Shown: positions 27,184 to 36,047 of the stretch, piece by piece
How positions within the stretch are numbered: the first letter of the stretch is position 1
Layout: the number at the start of each line of letters is the position of its first letter
DNA from: Chitinophaga horti
GTDB taxonomy: Bacteria; Bacteroidota; Bacteroidia; Chitinophagales; Chitinophagaceae
DNA length: 64,000 nt
Assembly (NCBI RefSeq): GCF_022867795.2
Contig: NZ_CP107006.1
Span: forward strand, 4,836,001 to 4,900,000
Reading direction: 5' to 3'
The notes under the pieces: model-generated
The model's input: only the letters and a program-made list of their open reading frames with translations
Database searches by the model: none
What the model was told of the DNA's origin: nothing
Made by a program: the position numbers and the translations under genes

Positions 27184-27837
27184 ATGATCATTAATCTCAG
27201 CGAATTAAACTCTCTCGTAGGCGACTGGCTGGCAGATATACGCGATGTAGAAGTACAAAATGACCGGATGCGGTTCCGCCGCAACCTGGAAAGACTAGGT
27301 GAAGTAGCGGCCTATGAGATCAGTAAGATGCTGACTTTTGTGGACAAGGAAGTGCAGACGCCGCTAGGCACTGCCAATTGTATGGTCGTAAAAAATCAGC
27401 CGGTAATCGGTACAATATTACGGGCGGGGTTAGCGTTACATCAGGGTTTAGTAAATTATTTCGACCGTGCCGACCACGCTTATATTTCTGCTTACCGGAA
27501 ACACAACCGCGACGGCTCCTTCGATATCAGCCTGGAATATGTTTCGTGCCCGGCTTTAGATGATAAAGTACTTATTCTTTCGGACCCTATGCTGGCGACC
27601 GGCGCCTCACTGGTGAAAACGATCGAACACCTCACCGTTTTTGGCAAACCGGCTCATATTCATATTGTTACCGCCATTGCGTGTACTATTGGCATCGAAT
27701 ACGTACAAAGAAATGCAGATGTGCCTTTAACTATCTGGGCAGGCGATGTGGATGATGAATTAACGGCTAAGGGATACATTGTTCCCGGACTGGGTGATGC
27801 AGGTGACCTGGCATTCGGGTCAAAAATGCAGCAGTAA
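27184..27837 (+). CDS. upp: uracil phosphoribosyltransferase
   Basis: This 217-residue protein has the UPRT pattern: RAGLALHQGL, the PRPP loop VLILSDPMLATGAS and the C-terminal uracil-binding YIVPGLGDAGD. It converts uracil and PRPP to UMP in salvage. It lies 131 bases after the vWA gene, 122 bases before the PorP/SprF gene. Confidence 0.95.
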   Translation: MIINLSELNSLVGDWLADIRDVEVQNDRMRFRRNLERLGEVAAYEISKMLTFVDKEVQTPLGTANCMVVKNQPVIGTILRAGLALHQGLVNYFDRADHAYISAYRKHNRDGSFDISLEYVSCPALDDKVLILSDPMLATGASLVKTIEHLTVFGKPAHIHIVTAIACTIGIEYVQRNADVPLTIWAGDVDDELTAKGYIVPGLGDAGDLAFGSKMQQ

Positions 27838-27883
27838 GAGCCAATTTTTAGTATAAAAATCGAAGCGTATTATATAATTTTAA

Positions 27884-27914
27884 TTTGAAATATGACATTA
27901 TTCGTGTAATTTCA
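27884..27914 (+). promoter_or_regulatory. candidate promoter of the PorP/SprF gene
   Basis: TTTG (27884-27887), 19 bases, then TAATTTCA (27907-27914), two mismatches from TAnnTTTG. It predicts a start near 27920 and a leader of about 40 bases. Confidence 0.4.
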
Positions 27915-27959
27915 CATTGTATAGTGTCTAAGCGTGTCTACCCTATACGAATAACCTGT

Positions 27960-28976
27960 ATGAAACGATTACTACTATCTTTAGCCATAATCTTTTTCCT
28001 GATACGGCCTGCCAGCGCACAGGACCCTCACTTTACGCAATTTTTTGCGTCGCCGCTGACATTTAACCCGGCCTTTACGGGCTATTTTTCCGGAGACTTC
28101 CGTTTGGCGGCCAACTACCGCTCCCAGTGGCGTAGTATTGCCTCCCCTTTTATCACAGGCACAGTATCCGCCGACTTTTCTATTCTAAAAGATGTAATTG
28201 CCTATAACGACATCTGGGGCGTTGGGGTGATTGGTTTGTACGATAAAACCGGGGCCGGCGCACTCACGTCGAACTACATTGGTTTAAGTACAGCATACCA
28301 TAAAGGTCTTGATCCGGAGGGACTGCATACATTGGGACTGGGCGTACAGGTGGCCTGGGTATCCAAACGAATAGATCCTTCCAAACTGATTTTTGAAAAC
28401 CAGATTGATAATACCGGTTATAATCCAACGATTCCCAGCAACGAAAATATTCCGAACCCGAGCATCAGCTACCCCGATTTTAACGTGGGCCTGCTGTACA
28501 ACGGCCTGGTGGGTGAAAACTCTAACCTGTACCTTGGTGCTTCTTATTACCATATTACACAGCCTACTGAAACTTTCATGAGCCAGAACAACAATCGCCT
28601 GAGTTACCGTTACACGTTCCAGGCGGGCGGTTCGTTCCCGGTAAATGGCAACAACCGTATTCACATGAGCGGTCACTACATGCGCCAGAACGAAGCAACG
28701 GAAACGGCCTTCGGCGGTGCTTACGGCTTTTTGCTGAACGGCATGCCCGAAACGCCCACCACTTTTTATATCGGCAGCTGGTATCGTTTGAAAGATGCGA
28801 TCAATCCTTACGTAGCGTTGGAGCTGAATGGTCTTACAGTTGGCATGAGCTACGACCTGAACGTATCTACACTTAAGCCCGCTTCACAGTACCGCGGTGG
28901 TTTTGAGCTGTCACTCATTTACATTCGTCGACACAACGAAAACGCTAAGTATAAAACATTATGTCCACGCTTCTAA
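27960..28976 (+). CDS. PorP/SprF family type IX secretion membrane protein
   Basis: This 338-residue protein runs from ATG 27960, which starts a signal peptide (MKRLLLSLAIIFFLIRPASAQ); longer readings put non-signal residues in front. The mature start DPHFTQFFASPLTFNPAFTG is diagnostic of PorP/SprF outer-membrane beta-barrels, which anchor T9SS cargo or adhesins such as SprB. SprF genes usually follow a large adhesin gene; here none does, so this is a stand-alone member. Its stop overlaps that of the convergent glycosylase gene. Confidence 0.9.
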   Translation: MKRLLLSLAIIFFLIRPASAQDPHFTQFFASPLTFNPAFTGYFSGDFRLAANYRSQWRSIASPFITGTVSADFSILKDVIAYNDIWGVGVIGLYDKTGAGALTSNYIGLSTAYHKGLDPEGLHTLGLGVQVAWVSKRIDPSKLIFENQIDNTGYNPTIPSNENIPNPSISYPDFNVGLLYNGLVGENSNLYLGASYYHITQPTETFMSQNNNRLSYRYTFQAGGSFPVNGNNRIHMSGHYMRQNEATETAFGGAYGFLLNGMPETPTTFYIGSWYRLKDAINPYVALELNGLTVGMSYDLNVSTLKPASQYRGGFELSLIYIRRHNENAKYKTLCPRF

Positions 28977-29596
28977 AGCGGAAGACTGTCTAAGCCTTTG
29001 CCCCTGCTAACCCAGGGGCTTTTTTTTACGGAGAAACGATAGGGCAGCAGCGCATCTTCCTTTGCATAGGCAACGCCAACGCGGGTGCCGGCCACTATTT
29101 GAGAGGCGGGCAGTTTTGACGGGCCGTCTTCTATCCAGATCTCATTGCCGGTTAAATCTATGCCTGTATAATTCGTTCGGATGCCAAGCGCTTTCGTAAG
29201 ACTACCGGGGCCGGCCGTAAGCGTGTAATCCAGCTTATTTTTACCACATCTTTCCAGCATGATGTCGATACCTTCTACCGGTTCGAGCGCGCGTACCAGC
29301 ACGGCATGCGGCACATCCTGTTTATTGGTGACTACGTTAAATAAGTGGTGAATGCCGTAGCACAGGTATACGTAAGCTACGCCGCCCGCCGCATACATGA
29401 TCTCCGTACGCGCCGTGCGACGGGCGTTATAAGCGTGCGAAGCTTTGTCTTTCACACCGGCATAAGCCTCGGTTTCCACGATGATACCAGCTGTTCGCAT
29501 ACTGTTAAATTCTGTTACCAGCAGCTTTCCCAATAATGATTTTGCTATCTTACACACGTCCTGCTGTTCGTAAAAGTCGCGGGCGATTTTAGCCAT
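28973..29596 (-). CDS. 3-methyladenine DNA glycosylase, AAG/MPG family
   Basis: The 207-residue protein, from ATG 29596 (MAKIARDFYEQQDV), contains the catalytic Glu in VETEAY, YLCYGIHHLFNVV and AGPGSLTKALGI. It removes alkylated or deaminated purines by base flipping. Its stop (TAG, 28973-28975) overlaps the PorP/SprF stop (TAA, 28974-28976) on the other strand. Confidence 0.93.
   Translation of the reverse strand: MAKIARDFYEQQDVCKIAKSLLGKLLVTEFNSMRTAGIIVETEAYAGVKDKASHAYNARRTARTEIMYAAGGVAYVYLCYGIHHLFNVVTNKQDVPHAVLVRALEPVEGIDIMLERCGKNKLDYTLTAGPGSLTKALGIRTNYTGIDLTGNEIWIEDGPSKLPASQIVAGTRVGVAYAKEDALLPYRFSVKKSPWVSRGKGLDSLPL
29000..29027 (+). terminator. terminator of the PorP/SprF gene, inside the glycosylase coding region
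   Basis: The stem GCCCCTG / CAGGGGC (29000-29006 and 29013-29019) is followed by eight T on the plus strand, 23 bases past the PorP stop and within the 3' end of the opposite-strand glycosylase gene. Confidence 0.75.
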
Positions 29597-29678
29597 CCTG
29601 AAAAAATGATTTAATTTAGAATACTGATCTAAGTTACTGGTAATGCACATTATGTCACATATAAAAATTTAATCGGTT

Positions 29679-30443
29679 TTGTTTTCGTTTAGAGAGTTCC
29701 TGGGCGCGTTGCAGGCTTATGGCAAGGCGCATCAATTTATCATTAAGCACAAGCTGTGGAAGTGGATCATCATTCCCGGTGTGATCTACTGTTTGCTGTT
29801 CATACTGGGTATTATTTTCGTGTGGAGTTACTCCGGCGACTTCGTGGAGTTCCTGTTTAACCTGCTGCCGTTAAAGATGTGGATGGCCGAGCTGGAGAAC
29901 AGCTGGGTGAATTTTATATTCCTGCTGCTGGGCTTTTCGGTGCGTATTATCCTGCTGCTACTTTACTTTTCCTTCTTCAAATATTTATTCCTGATCGTCG
30001 GCTCGCCGGTATTTGCTTACCTGTCCGAAAAAACGGAAGCTATCATACAGCATAAAGATTTTCCTTTTAGCTGGAAGCAGTTGCTCGAAGACATTGCACG
30101 CGGTATCCGTTTATCGTTCCGTAATCTCTTGTACCAGAGCATGTACATGGCAGCGATATTCCTGCTGGCGTTTATCCCGGTAGTAGGCTGGATTACGCCG
30201 CTGGTCGCGCTGATCATCGAATGTTATTATTTCGGATTTTCGATGATGGACTACAGCTTCGAACGCCGCCGCTGGAGTATGCGGCAGAGCATTGTGTATA
30301 TCGGTCAGCACCGGGGCATGGCCATCGGGAACGGGCTGGTATTTTATATCATGATGTTCGTACCCATTATCGGTTGGATCGTAGCGCCCTGTTATGCGGT
30401 GATTGCTGCTACTATTCACTTACAACAACAACGCCTGCCATGA
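29679..30443 (+). CDS. EI24/CysZ-like integral membrane protein
   Basis: The 254-residue protein has about six membrane helices and the start FSFREFLGALQAYGKAHQFI typical of Bacteroidota EI24-domain proteins, related to CysZ. Transport function is not known for this branch. The only plausible start is TTG 29679, since a stop precedes it in frame at 29670 and no early ATG follows. Its stop overlaps the start of the RsmI-like gene (ATGA), so the two are translationally coupled. Confidence 0.85.
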   Translation: MFSFREFLGALQAYGKAHQFIIKHKLWKWIIIPGVIYCLLFILGIIFVWSYSGDFVEFLFNLLPLKMWMAELENSWVNFIFLLLGFSVRIILLLLYFSFFKYLFLIVGSPVFAYLSEKTEAIIQHKDFPFSWKQLLEDIARGIRLSFRNLLYQSMYMAAIFLLAFIPVVGWITPLVALIIECYYFGFSMMDYSFERRRWSMRQSIVYIGQHRGMAIGNGLVFYIMMFVPIIGWIVAPCYAVIAATIHLQQQRLP

Positions 30444-31147
30444 GTACTATCGGAAAAGTATACCTGCTGCCTACTGTGCTGAGTCCTGATGCATTATTTT
30501 CCATTCCTCCATACATCACGGAGCGCGCCAGGCAGATCAAAGTGTTTTTTGTAGAGAACGAACGTACAGCCCGCCGCTACCTGAAAGCGCTGGACCGCCA
30601 GATCAATATCGATGAACTGGAACTACACCTGATGCACGAGAACCATCCACCCGACCTGAACGTTGCGAAGAAAGCATTACAGGCCGGTAAAGATGTAGGC
30701 ATCCTGAGTGAAGCCGGCTGCCCCGCTATTGCGGACCCGGGCAACCTGGTGGTACAGGCGGCGCACAGCATTGGCGCCACCGTTGTTCCCATGGTAGGCC
30801 CCAGCTCGATCCTGCTGGCGTTGATGGCCTCTGGCATGAACGGGCAGAACTTCCAGTTTACAGGCTACCTGCCGGTGAAGTCACCGGAAAGGGGAAAGGC
30901 CATTAAGGAACTGGAACTGCAATCACAGAAGAACGGGCAAACGCAGATATTTATCGAGACACCTTACCGGAACGGGCAGATGTTGAAAGACGTACTCGCT
31001 AGCTGTAAAGACCAAACGATGCTCTGCATTGCTGCGGACCTTACCGCTCCGGAAGAATACATTCGTACCATGTCGGTAGCCGCCTGGAAGAAACTGCCGG
31101 AGCCACCGTTGCATAAGCGGCCGGCGATATTTTTGCTGATGGCGTAG
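30440..31147 (+). CDS. SAM-dependent methyltransferase, tetrapyrrole methylase fold, RsmI-like
   Basis: The 235-residue protein has the RsmI-type features SEAGCPAIADPGNLVVQAAH and VVPMVGPSSILLALMASGMNGQNFQFTGYLP. Classical RsmI (about 280 residues) methylates 16S rRNA C1402 at the 2'-O. This one lacks the typical N-terminal and C-terminal parts and is the short Bacteroidota paralogue, whose substrate is uncertain. Start ATG 30440 overlaps the EI24 stop by four bases. Confidence 0.87.
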   Translation: MSTIGKVYLLPTVLSPDALFSIPPYITERARQIKVFFVENERTARRYLKALDRQINIDELELHLMHENHPPDLNVAKKALQAGKDVGILSEAGCPAIADPGNLVVQAAHSIGATVVPMVGPSSILLALMASGMNGQNFQFTGYLPVKSPERGKAIKELELQSQKNGQTQIFIETPYRNGQMLKDVLASCKDQTMLCIAADLTAPEEYIRTMSVAAWKKLPEPPLHKRPAIFLLMA

Positions 31148-31186
31148 ATGTACTGGTGGAAATATTTTACTATAGCAAAGACAGTT

Positions 31187-31307
31187 GCGGAGGTTTGCTC
31201 CCTGCGGTAGCAATGACGGGCCTTTGATTGCTTCGTTTACGCCTACAGGTGATGATGGAACGTGATCCACCAATTGTTATTGCGAATGAAATGAAGCATA
31301 CTTCCGC
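31187..31307. repeat. inverted pair of REP-like elements
   Basis: 31187-31219 closely matches 12200-12233. A diverged copy in opposite orientation (TTATTGCGA...GAAGC...TTCCGC) lies at about 31275-31307. The pair fills the spacer between convergent genes and could fold into a long imperfect hairpin. Confidence 0.55.
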
Positions 31308-31360
31308 ATCAGTTTGCACGCAAGATGCTCCAATTCATTCGCGACAAATCCATAATATAA

Positions 31361-31750
31361 CTAAGGCAATGTTGTACCCGTCGGCGAATTGCTCACACTG
31401 ATCACACTATCCACCACATACCTGCTCATTCCCCGCCACGGCAACGCCCCTTTGTACTCGCGGTAATGCACGTTTACCCATTTGCCGCTGTTGGCCATGA
31501 GTTGCCGGGCTACGCGCTCGTCCTCCACCGAAAACTGGAACTCGTTAGACTGAAAGGAACCTGAGCCCCCTTTGAAGCCAACCTGTATGATCTTGGCTTC
31601 GTAGGTCTTCCAGACGTAGCCTTTTTTCATGATGTAGTTAAGCTCGCCGGCGCGGGGGCCTTCGCCGAATACGAAGAAGAACTGGAACCACCCCCAGCTC
31701 ACGATGGCCAGTACAATGACGGCTGCGATAATAAAAATGAAACGACGCAT
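31361..31750 (-). CDS. small membrane-anchored protein, unknown function
   Basis: This 129-residue protein has one N-terminal membrane helix (residues 4-22) and a soluble domain beginning GEGPRAGELNYIMKKGYVWKTYE. Similar Bacteroidota proteins are sometimes labelled 6-phosphogluconate dehydrogenase, but nothing here supports that enzyme: no Rossmann motif and far too short. It lies 15 bases after the M28 peptidase gene, in one operon. Confidence 0.8.
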   Translation of the reverse strand: MRRFIFIIAAVIVLAIVSWGWFQFFFVFGEGPRAGELNYIMKKGYVWKTYEAKIIQVGFKGGSGSFQSNEFQFSVEDERVARQLMANSGKWVNVHYREYKGALPWRGMSRYVVDSVISVSNSPTGTTLP

Positions 31751-31765
31751 ATAATGGCAAATGGT

Positions 31766-33139
31766 TTAAAGTCCGTGTTGATCTACCAGGTACAACAATG
31801 CTGCCATCGCCACGGCACCCAGCTCCAGCTCGCGTTTATTTACGGCTTCGAACACGTCGGACGCGGCATGATGTACATCAAAATAACGTTGCGAGTCGGG
31901 TGAAAGTTCACCCATGGGTGTTCCTATCGCGCGATGCAGGAAACCTACGTCCACACCGCCACCTGCTTCGTCAAAGTCATACAGGCCGTAAGGCAGCAAC
32001 AGCGGTTTCCAGGAGATGATCTTCGCCCTTTTTGCAGGCTCCATTTCCAGCATAAAACCGCGCGGCGTAAAGCCACCGGCATCACTTTCGAGGGCAAATA
32101 CATGCTGCTCATTTTTTGCCTTGGCTTCATCTGCGTATTTAGCAGCACCGCGGGCGCCGTTTTCTTCGTTGGCAAACAATACGACGCGCAACGTACGTTT
32201 GGGACGAATGCCTAGTGCTTTGTAAGCTCGCAGCACTTCAATAGACTGTACACAACCGGCTCCATCGTCATGTGCGCCTTCGGCCAGGTCCCAGCTGTCG
32301 AGGTGACCGCCCACTGTGATGTATTCATTCGGGAACTCACTGCCGCGGATGATGCCGATCACGTTATGGCCGATCGTATCGGGCAGCTTCTGACAATTGG
32401 TGTGCAGCGCGAGTTTCATGGACGGATCATTGGCGATGCGTTTACTGAAACGGTCGGCATCTTTCAGACCAATCGCCACTGCGGGTATCTTTGGCGCATC
32501 TTCCGCGTAATTGACAGAGCCAGTGTGCGGATGGTTATCGGTGCTATGCGTCATGGACCGCACCACTACGGCCACCGCGCCATACTTCGCGGCCCTGCTG
32601 GCACCCTGTCCGCGATACTTCACCGCATCGCCATAGGAATTAAAAGTTTTAACGTGTGTATCGATGAAGGGATAATTATAAAAGACGATCTTCCCCTTTA
32701 CTTCGACTGCGCGCTGATCGAGTTCCTCGAAGGATTTCACTTCTATCACCGGCGCTGTAACACCCTTGGCACCCGTACCTACCGAGTTTCCCAATGCGGC
32801 GATGTTCAGCGGGGCCACCATGTCGCGGCGGTTGGAGATAATGCGGGCCTGCTCTTTTGTGCCCCTGATCCAATGAGGCACCATACATTCCTGCAGGTAC
32901 ACCGAATCGGCACCGGCGGCTTTGAGTGCGTTCACGCCCCATTTTTCGGCCTTCACCATGCCTTGTGAGCCTGCCAGGCGAGCGCCAATGGTTTTAGTGA
33001 GTACCCTTAAATCATCATAAGCTTTACTGTTGGAGAGAATTTCGTTGGCAATCCTTCGTATGTCCACGGAGTCCTTTGTTTGTGCAAAACTAAACTGGAA
33101 GGAACCGCAGGCCAGGATAAGTAATAAGTGCTTTTTCAT
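31766..33139 (-). CDS. M28 family zinc aminopeptidase
   Basis: The 457-residue exported protein has a signal peptide (ending FQFSFAQ), a PA-like insertion and the M28 catalytic domain. Zinc ligands and catalytic residues are visible in order: His in GGHLDSWD, Asp in HDDGAG, Glu-Glu in NEENGARG, Asp in ESDAGG and His in VHHAASD. It likely trims peptides in the periplasm or outside the cell. It is first gene of a pair with the small membrane protein. Confidence 0.9.
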   Translation of the reverse strand: MKKHLLLILACGSFQFSFAQTKDSVDIRRIANEILSNSKAYDDLRVLTKTIGARLAGSQGMVKAEKWGVNALKAAGADSVYLQECMVPHWIRGTKEQARIISNRRDMVAPLNIAALGNSVGTGAKGVTAPVIEVKSFEELDQRAVEVKGKIVFYNYPFIDTHVKTFNSYGDAVKYRGQGASRAAKYGAVAVVVRSMTHSTDNHPHTGSVNYAEDAPKIPAVAIGLKDADRFSKRIANDPSMKLALHTNCQKLPDTIGHNVIGIIRGSEFPNEYITVGGHLDSWDLAEGAHDDGAGCVQSIEVLRAYKALGIRPKRTLRVVLFANEENGARGAAKYADEAKAKNEQHVFALESDAGGFTPRGFMLEMEPAKRAKIISWKPLLLPYGLYDFDEAGGGVDVGFLHRAIGTPMGELSPDSQRYFDVHHAASDVFEAVNKRELELGAVAMAALLYLVDQHGL

Positions 33140-33239
33140 TCAGCTGGTCCGGATTTTAAATTAAAGCTAATTAATTACCGCTGCTCCTGCAAATAGGGGC
33201 GATTTGAATTTTGTAGTTTACCTTCGCAGGCGAAACAGC

Positions 33240-33340
33240 AATTGTTGAGCGGCCGTATGCGGCCGACCGGAAAGGAACCAGCCAGAGCGATGTTTCCACG
33301 AAAGGCCGGCCTTGTGGGGCCGCAATTGTGTAATTATCTT
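33240..33340 (+). promoter_or_regulatory. structured 5' leader of bshA (uncharacterised)
   Basis: The leader contains a CGGCCG-TATG-CGGCCG hairpin (33250-33265), a GGAAA/TTTCC pair, an AAGGCCGGCCTT palindrome and outer CAATTG copies (33240 and 33322 region) that can pair. The first GCGGCC can alternatively pair with GGCCGC near 33318. A near -7 box TACCTTCG lies upstream near 33220. No known riboswitch was recognised. Confidence 0.4.
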
Positions 33341-33352
33341 AAAAACAACTTC

Positions 33353-34474
33353 ATGCGTATAGGTATCGTGTGTTATCCGACCTATGGAGGAAGCGGGGTG
33401 CTGGCAACAGAACTCGGAAAGGCGCTGGCAGATAAGGGGCATATGGTGCACTTTATCACTTACCAGCAACCAGTACGTCTCAACGCCTTCCATGCGAATA
33501 TTTACTATCACGAGGTACAGGTGCCCACCTATCCTCTTTTCGACTTCCCACCTTATGAATCTGCGCTTAGCAGCACCATGGTGGATGTGATCCTGAACCA
33601 GCAGCTGGACTTACTGCATGTACACTATGCCATTCCGCACGCCTCTACCGCATACATGGCGCAGCAGATCGTGGCCAAGCAAGGCAGACAAATACCGTTC
33701 ATCACGACGCTGCATGGTACAGACATTACACTGGTGGGCAAGGATAAGACCTACGCCCCCGTAGTTACCTTCTCCATCAACGAGTCTAATGCCATTACAG
33801 CCGTATCCAACAACCTGCGCGAGGAAACGTTTAAGTCATTCCCGATCGATAAGGACATTGAAGTGATTTACAACTTCGTGGATACCGCGCGTTTTAAACG
33901 CCGCGAGCTGCCGCACTTTCGCCAGGCGATTGCGCCCAATGGTGAAAAGATACTGCTGCACGTATCCAACTTCCGTAAGGTGAAACGTGTACCCGATGTA
34001 GTGAAGATCTTTAAACAGGTACGTGAGAAGATGCCTGCCAAGTTATTACTGGTGGGTGATGGGCCCGACCGCCCGATGATCGAGTGTATGTGCCGCGAAA
34101 TGAATCTCTGCGACGATGTACGTTTTGTAGGTAAACAGGAACAGTTGGAAGATGTGATGTCGATCGCCGACCTGTTCATCCTGCCTTCTGACTACGAAAG
34201 CTTTGGCCTGGCCGCACTGGAAGCCATGGCTTCTGAGGTGCCGGTTATTTCTTCCAATGCAGGCGGTTTACCGGAAGTGAACATCCACGGACAAACTGGT
34301 TATACTGCCGCTGTTGGCGATGTAGACCGGATGGCCGCGCACGCGATAGAAGCATTGCAGAACGAGGACTTATTGACTCGGCTGCGTAAGGGCGCGCTGG
34401 AACAGGCACTTCGTTTCCACATCGATAATATCATTCCGCAGTACGAGAAATTGTATGAAAAGCTGATCAGCTAA
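33353..34474 (+). CDS. bshA: N-acetyl-alpha-D-glucosaminyl L-malate synthase (bacillithiol synthesis)
   Basis: The 373-residue GT4 glycosyltransferase starts MRIGIVCYPTYGGSGVLATELG, as BshA does, and has the donor-binding region LPSDYESFGLAALEAMASEVPVISSNAGGLPE. BshA joins GlcNAc and malate in the first step of bacillithiol synthesis. A frame open further upstream would prepend unrelated residues from the structured leader, so ATG 33353 is used. bshB and bshC are not in the window. Confidence 0.94.
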   Translation: MRIGIVCYPTYGGSGVLATELGKALADKGHMVHFITYQQPVRLNAFHANIYYHEVQVPTYPLFDFPPYESALSSTMVDVILNQQLDLLHVHYAIPHASTAYMAQQIVAKQGRQIPFITTLHGTDITLVGKDKTYAPVVTFSINESNAITAVSNNLREETFKSFPIDKDIEVIYNFVDTARFKRRELPHFRQAIAPNGEKILLHVSNFRKVKRVPDVVKIFKQVREKMPAKLLLVGDGPDRPMIECMCREMNLCDDVRFVGKQEQLEDVMSIADLFILPSDYESFGLAALEAMASEVPVISSNAGGLPEVNIHGQTGYTAAVGDVDRMAAHAIEALQNEDLLTRLRKGALEQALRFHIDNIIPQYEKLYEKLIS

Positions 34475-34494
34475 TCAGCCTGCGTTAAAATAAA

Positions 34495-34523
34495 AATCCC
34501 GCAACGTTTACCGTTGCGGGATT
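34495..34523. terminator. bidirectional terminator between bshA and the EnvC-like gene
   Basis: Twelve-base perfect arms (34495-34506 and 34512-34523) are flanked by A and T runs on both sides. Confidence 0.88.
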
Positions 34524-34541
34524 TTTTATGTCGTTTATATC

Positions 34542-35951
34542 TTATCTCGGTGCGAGCCATGAACGTGGGTTCAGGCTGTTCTCACCGCTGTCTTTATAGA
34601 TCTGGAATTCCAGCAGGTTCTTATTTTCTTCTGCATTGAACTGCACTGTTCCGAGCGACTGGCCGGTTTTTACCTTGTCGCCTTTCTTTACGGAATAAGA
34701 ACTTAAGTGTACGTAGTTAGTGAAGTAACGGCCGTGTGAAATGATCACACTCCAGCCACTGCCTCCTCCCGCATTGTACACTGCCAGCACCTCACCATCG
34801 AAGGCGGCACGTACCGCGGCACCTTTCTGCGTAACGATCTGGATACCCATCGACTTCATCCTGATCTTCAGCTCATCTACCTGCTGCTCGCCCCACTCCG
34901 CTACTACTGTGCCCGAGGTCACCGGCCATGGCAGTTTACCGCGGTTATCTTCGAAGCGCCCCGAGAGATTAGCGAACTCGGAACCATCATTAAACATCGT
35001 AACCGGCTTTTCTGCAGCGGCAGGTTTAGCTGGAGGCGGTGTGGGTGTTGCCGGTTTCGCCGGTGGATTAGCGGCGTTATTGTTTTCAGTCGCATTGTTA
35101 TTAGCGGCGGCAGCGGCGGCTTTGCGGGCAGCTTCCTCCGCAGCGGCACGTTTACGGCGCTCGGCTTCCGCGGCTTTACGGGCTGCTTCTTCCGCGGCGG
35201 CACGTTTACGCGCTTCCTCCATCTCACGATTGATGATCGTTCGAATGTTGGCCTGTATCCGTTGTTGCTCCTTTTTACTTTTTGCGATATCGGCGTTCAG
35301 TTCTTTTTCCTTACCGCGCAACTGGGTCACCAGCTCATTTTTCTCCTTACGGTCACGCTCCAGCACTTCGCGTTGCTCCTGCTCCGTTTTAAGCACTACG
35401 GCACGTTTACCACGCTGCTCTTCCAGGTTCTTCACTTTCAGTTTCAACTGCCCGGTGGTTTGCACAATATTGTCGGCCTGGCGCTTGCGGTATTCGCGGT
35501 AACGCTTCATGTACTCATAACGGCGTACGGCATCGTTAAAGCTTTGGGCAGAAAATACGAAGTTGAGCATGCCGTAGGTACCGCGGTTCTTATACGCGTA
35601 CACTACCTGTTGTGCATATTGTGCCCTAAGTGTATCCAGGTCGCGCTCCAGCGTTTTTACATCGCGCAGGGCAGTATTGATATCCCCGTTTATAAAGTTG
35701 ATCTCACCATTGATGTTGCGGATCATGCCTTCCCGGGTCTGTATCTTTTTACGCAGCGCGTTCAGCTGCATCAAACTTTGTTTGGAAGATTTTTTCGTTT
35801 CATTCAGTGCCGCCTGGGCTTCGGCCAGCTCCTGTTGCAGTTCCCTTTTCTGGCGTTCAAGTTCCTCCCGCGTTTGTTGTGCGTACACAATAGCAGGAAC
35901 GGTAAAGGTGAGCAGCAAGATAAATGGGATAATTCTTTTCAATTGCAACAT
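34542..35951 (-). CDS. EnvC-like murein hydrolase activator, M23 fold, degenerate active site
   Basis: The 469-residue exported protein has a signal peptide (to VYAQ), a long coiled coil (about 25-250), a low-complexity AEE/AAR and Pro-Ala linker, and a C-terminal LytM/M23 domain. The LytM domain keeps YVHLSSYSV, but lacks the HxxxD motif and the final HLH: NLLEFQIYKD stands in its place. It should therefore bind and activate amidases rather than cut peptidoglycan. It is last gene of the dut-TPR-DUF4292-EnvC cluster. Confidence 0.88.
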   Translation of the reverse strand: MLQLKRIIPFILLLTFTVPAIVYAQQTREELERQKRELQQELAEAQAALNETKKSSKQSLMQLNALRKKIQTREGMIRNINGEINFINGDINTALRDVKTLERDLDTLRAQYAQQVVYAYKNRGTYGMLNFVFSAQSFNDAVRRYEYMKRYREYRKRQADNIVQTTGQLKLKVKNLEEQRGKRAVVLKTEQEQREVLERDRKEKNELVTQLRGKEKELNADIAKSKKEQQRIQANIRTIINREMEEARKRAAAEEAARKAAEAERRKRAAAEEAARKAAAAAANNNATENNNAANPPAKPATPTPPPAKPAAAEKPVTMFNDGSEFANLSGRFEDNRGKLPWPVTSGTVVAEWGEQQVDELKIRMKSMGIQIVTQKGAAVRAAFDGEVLAVYNAGGGSGWSVIISHGRYFTNYVHLSSYSVKKGDKVKTGQSLGTVQFNAEENKNLLEFQIYKDSGENSLNPRSWLAPR

Positions 35952-36047
35952 GATAAATTTAAAATGAGCCCGGTAAACTGTTATATAAACGATAAATATA
36001 CAACGTTAATAATTAAAATTGATTGCCCACGAATAGCCGTTGACGTT

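Noticed and set aside
31361..31750. 6-phosphogluconate dehydrogenase
   Set aside because: A label seen on similar small proteins, but there is no Rossmann fold or active-site motif and the protein is only 129 residues.
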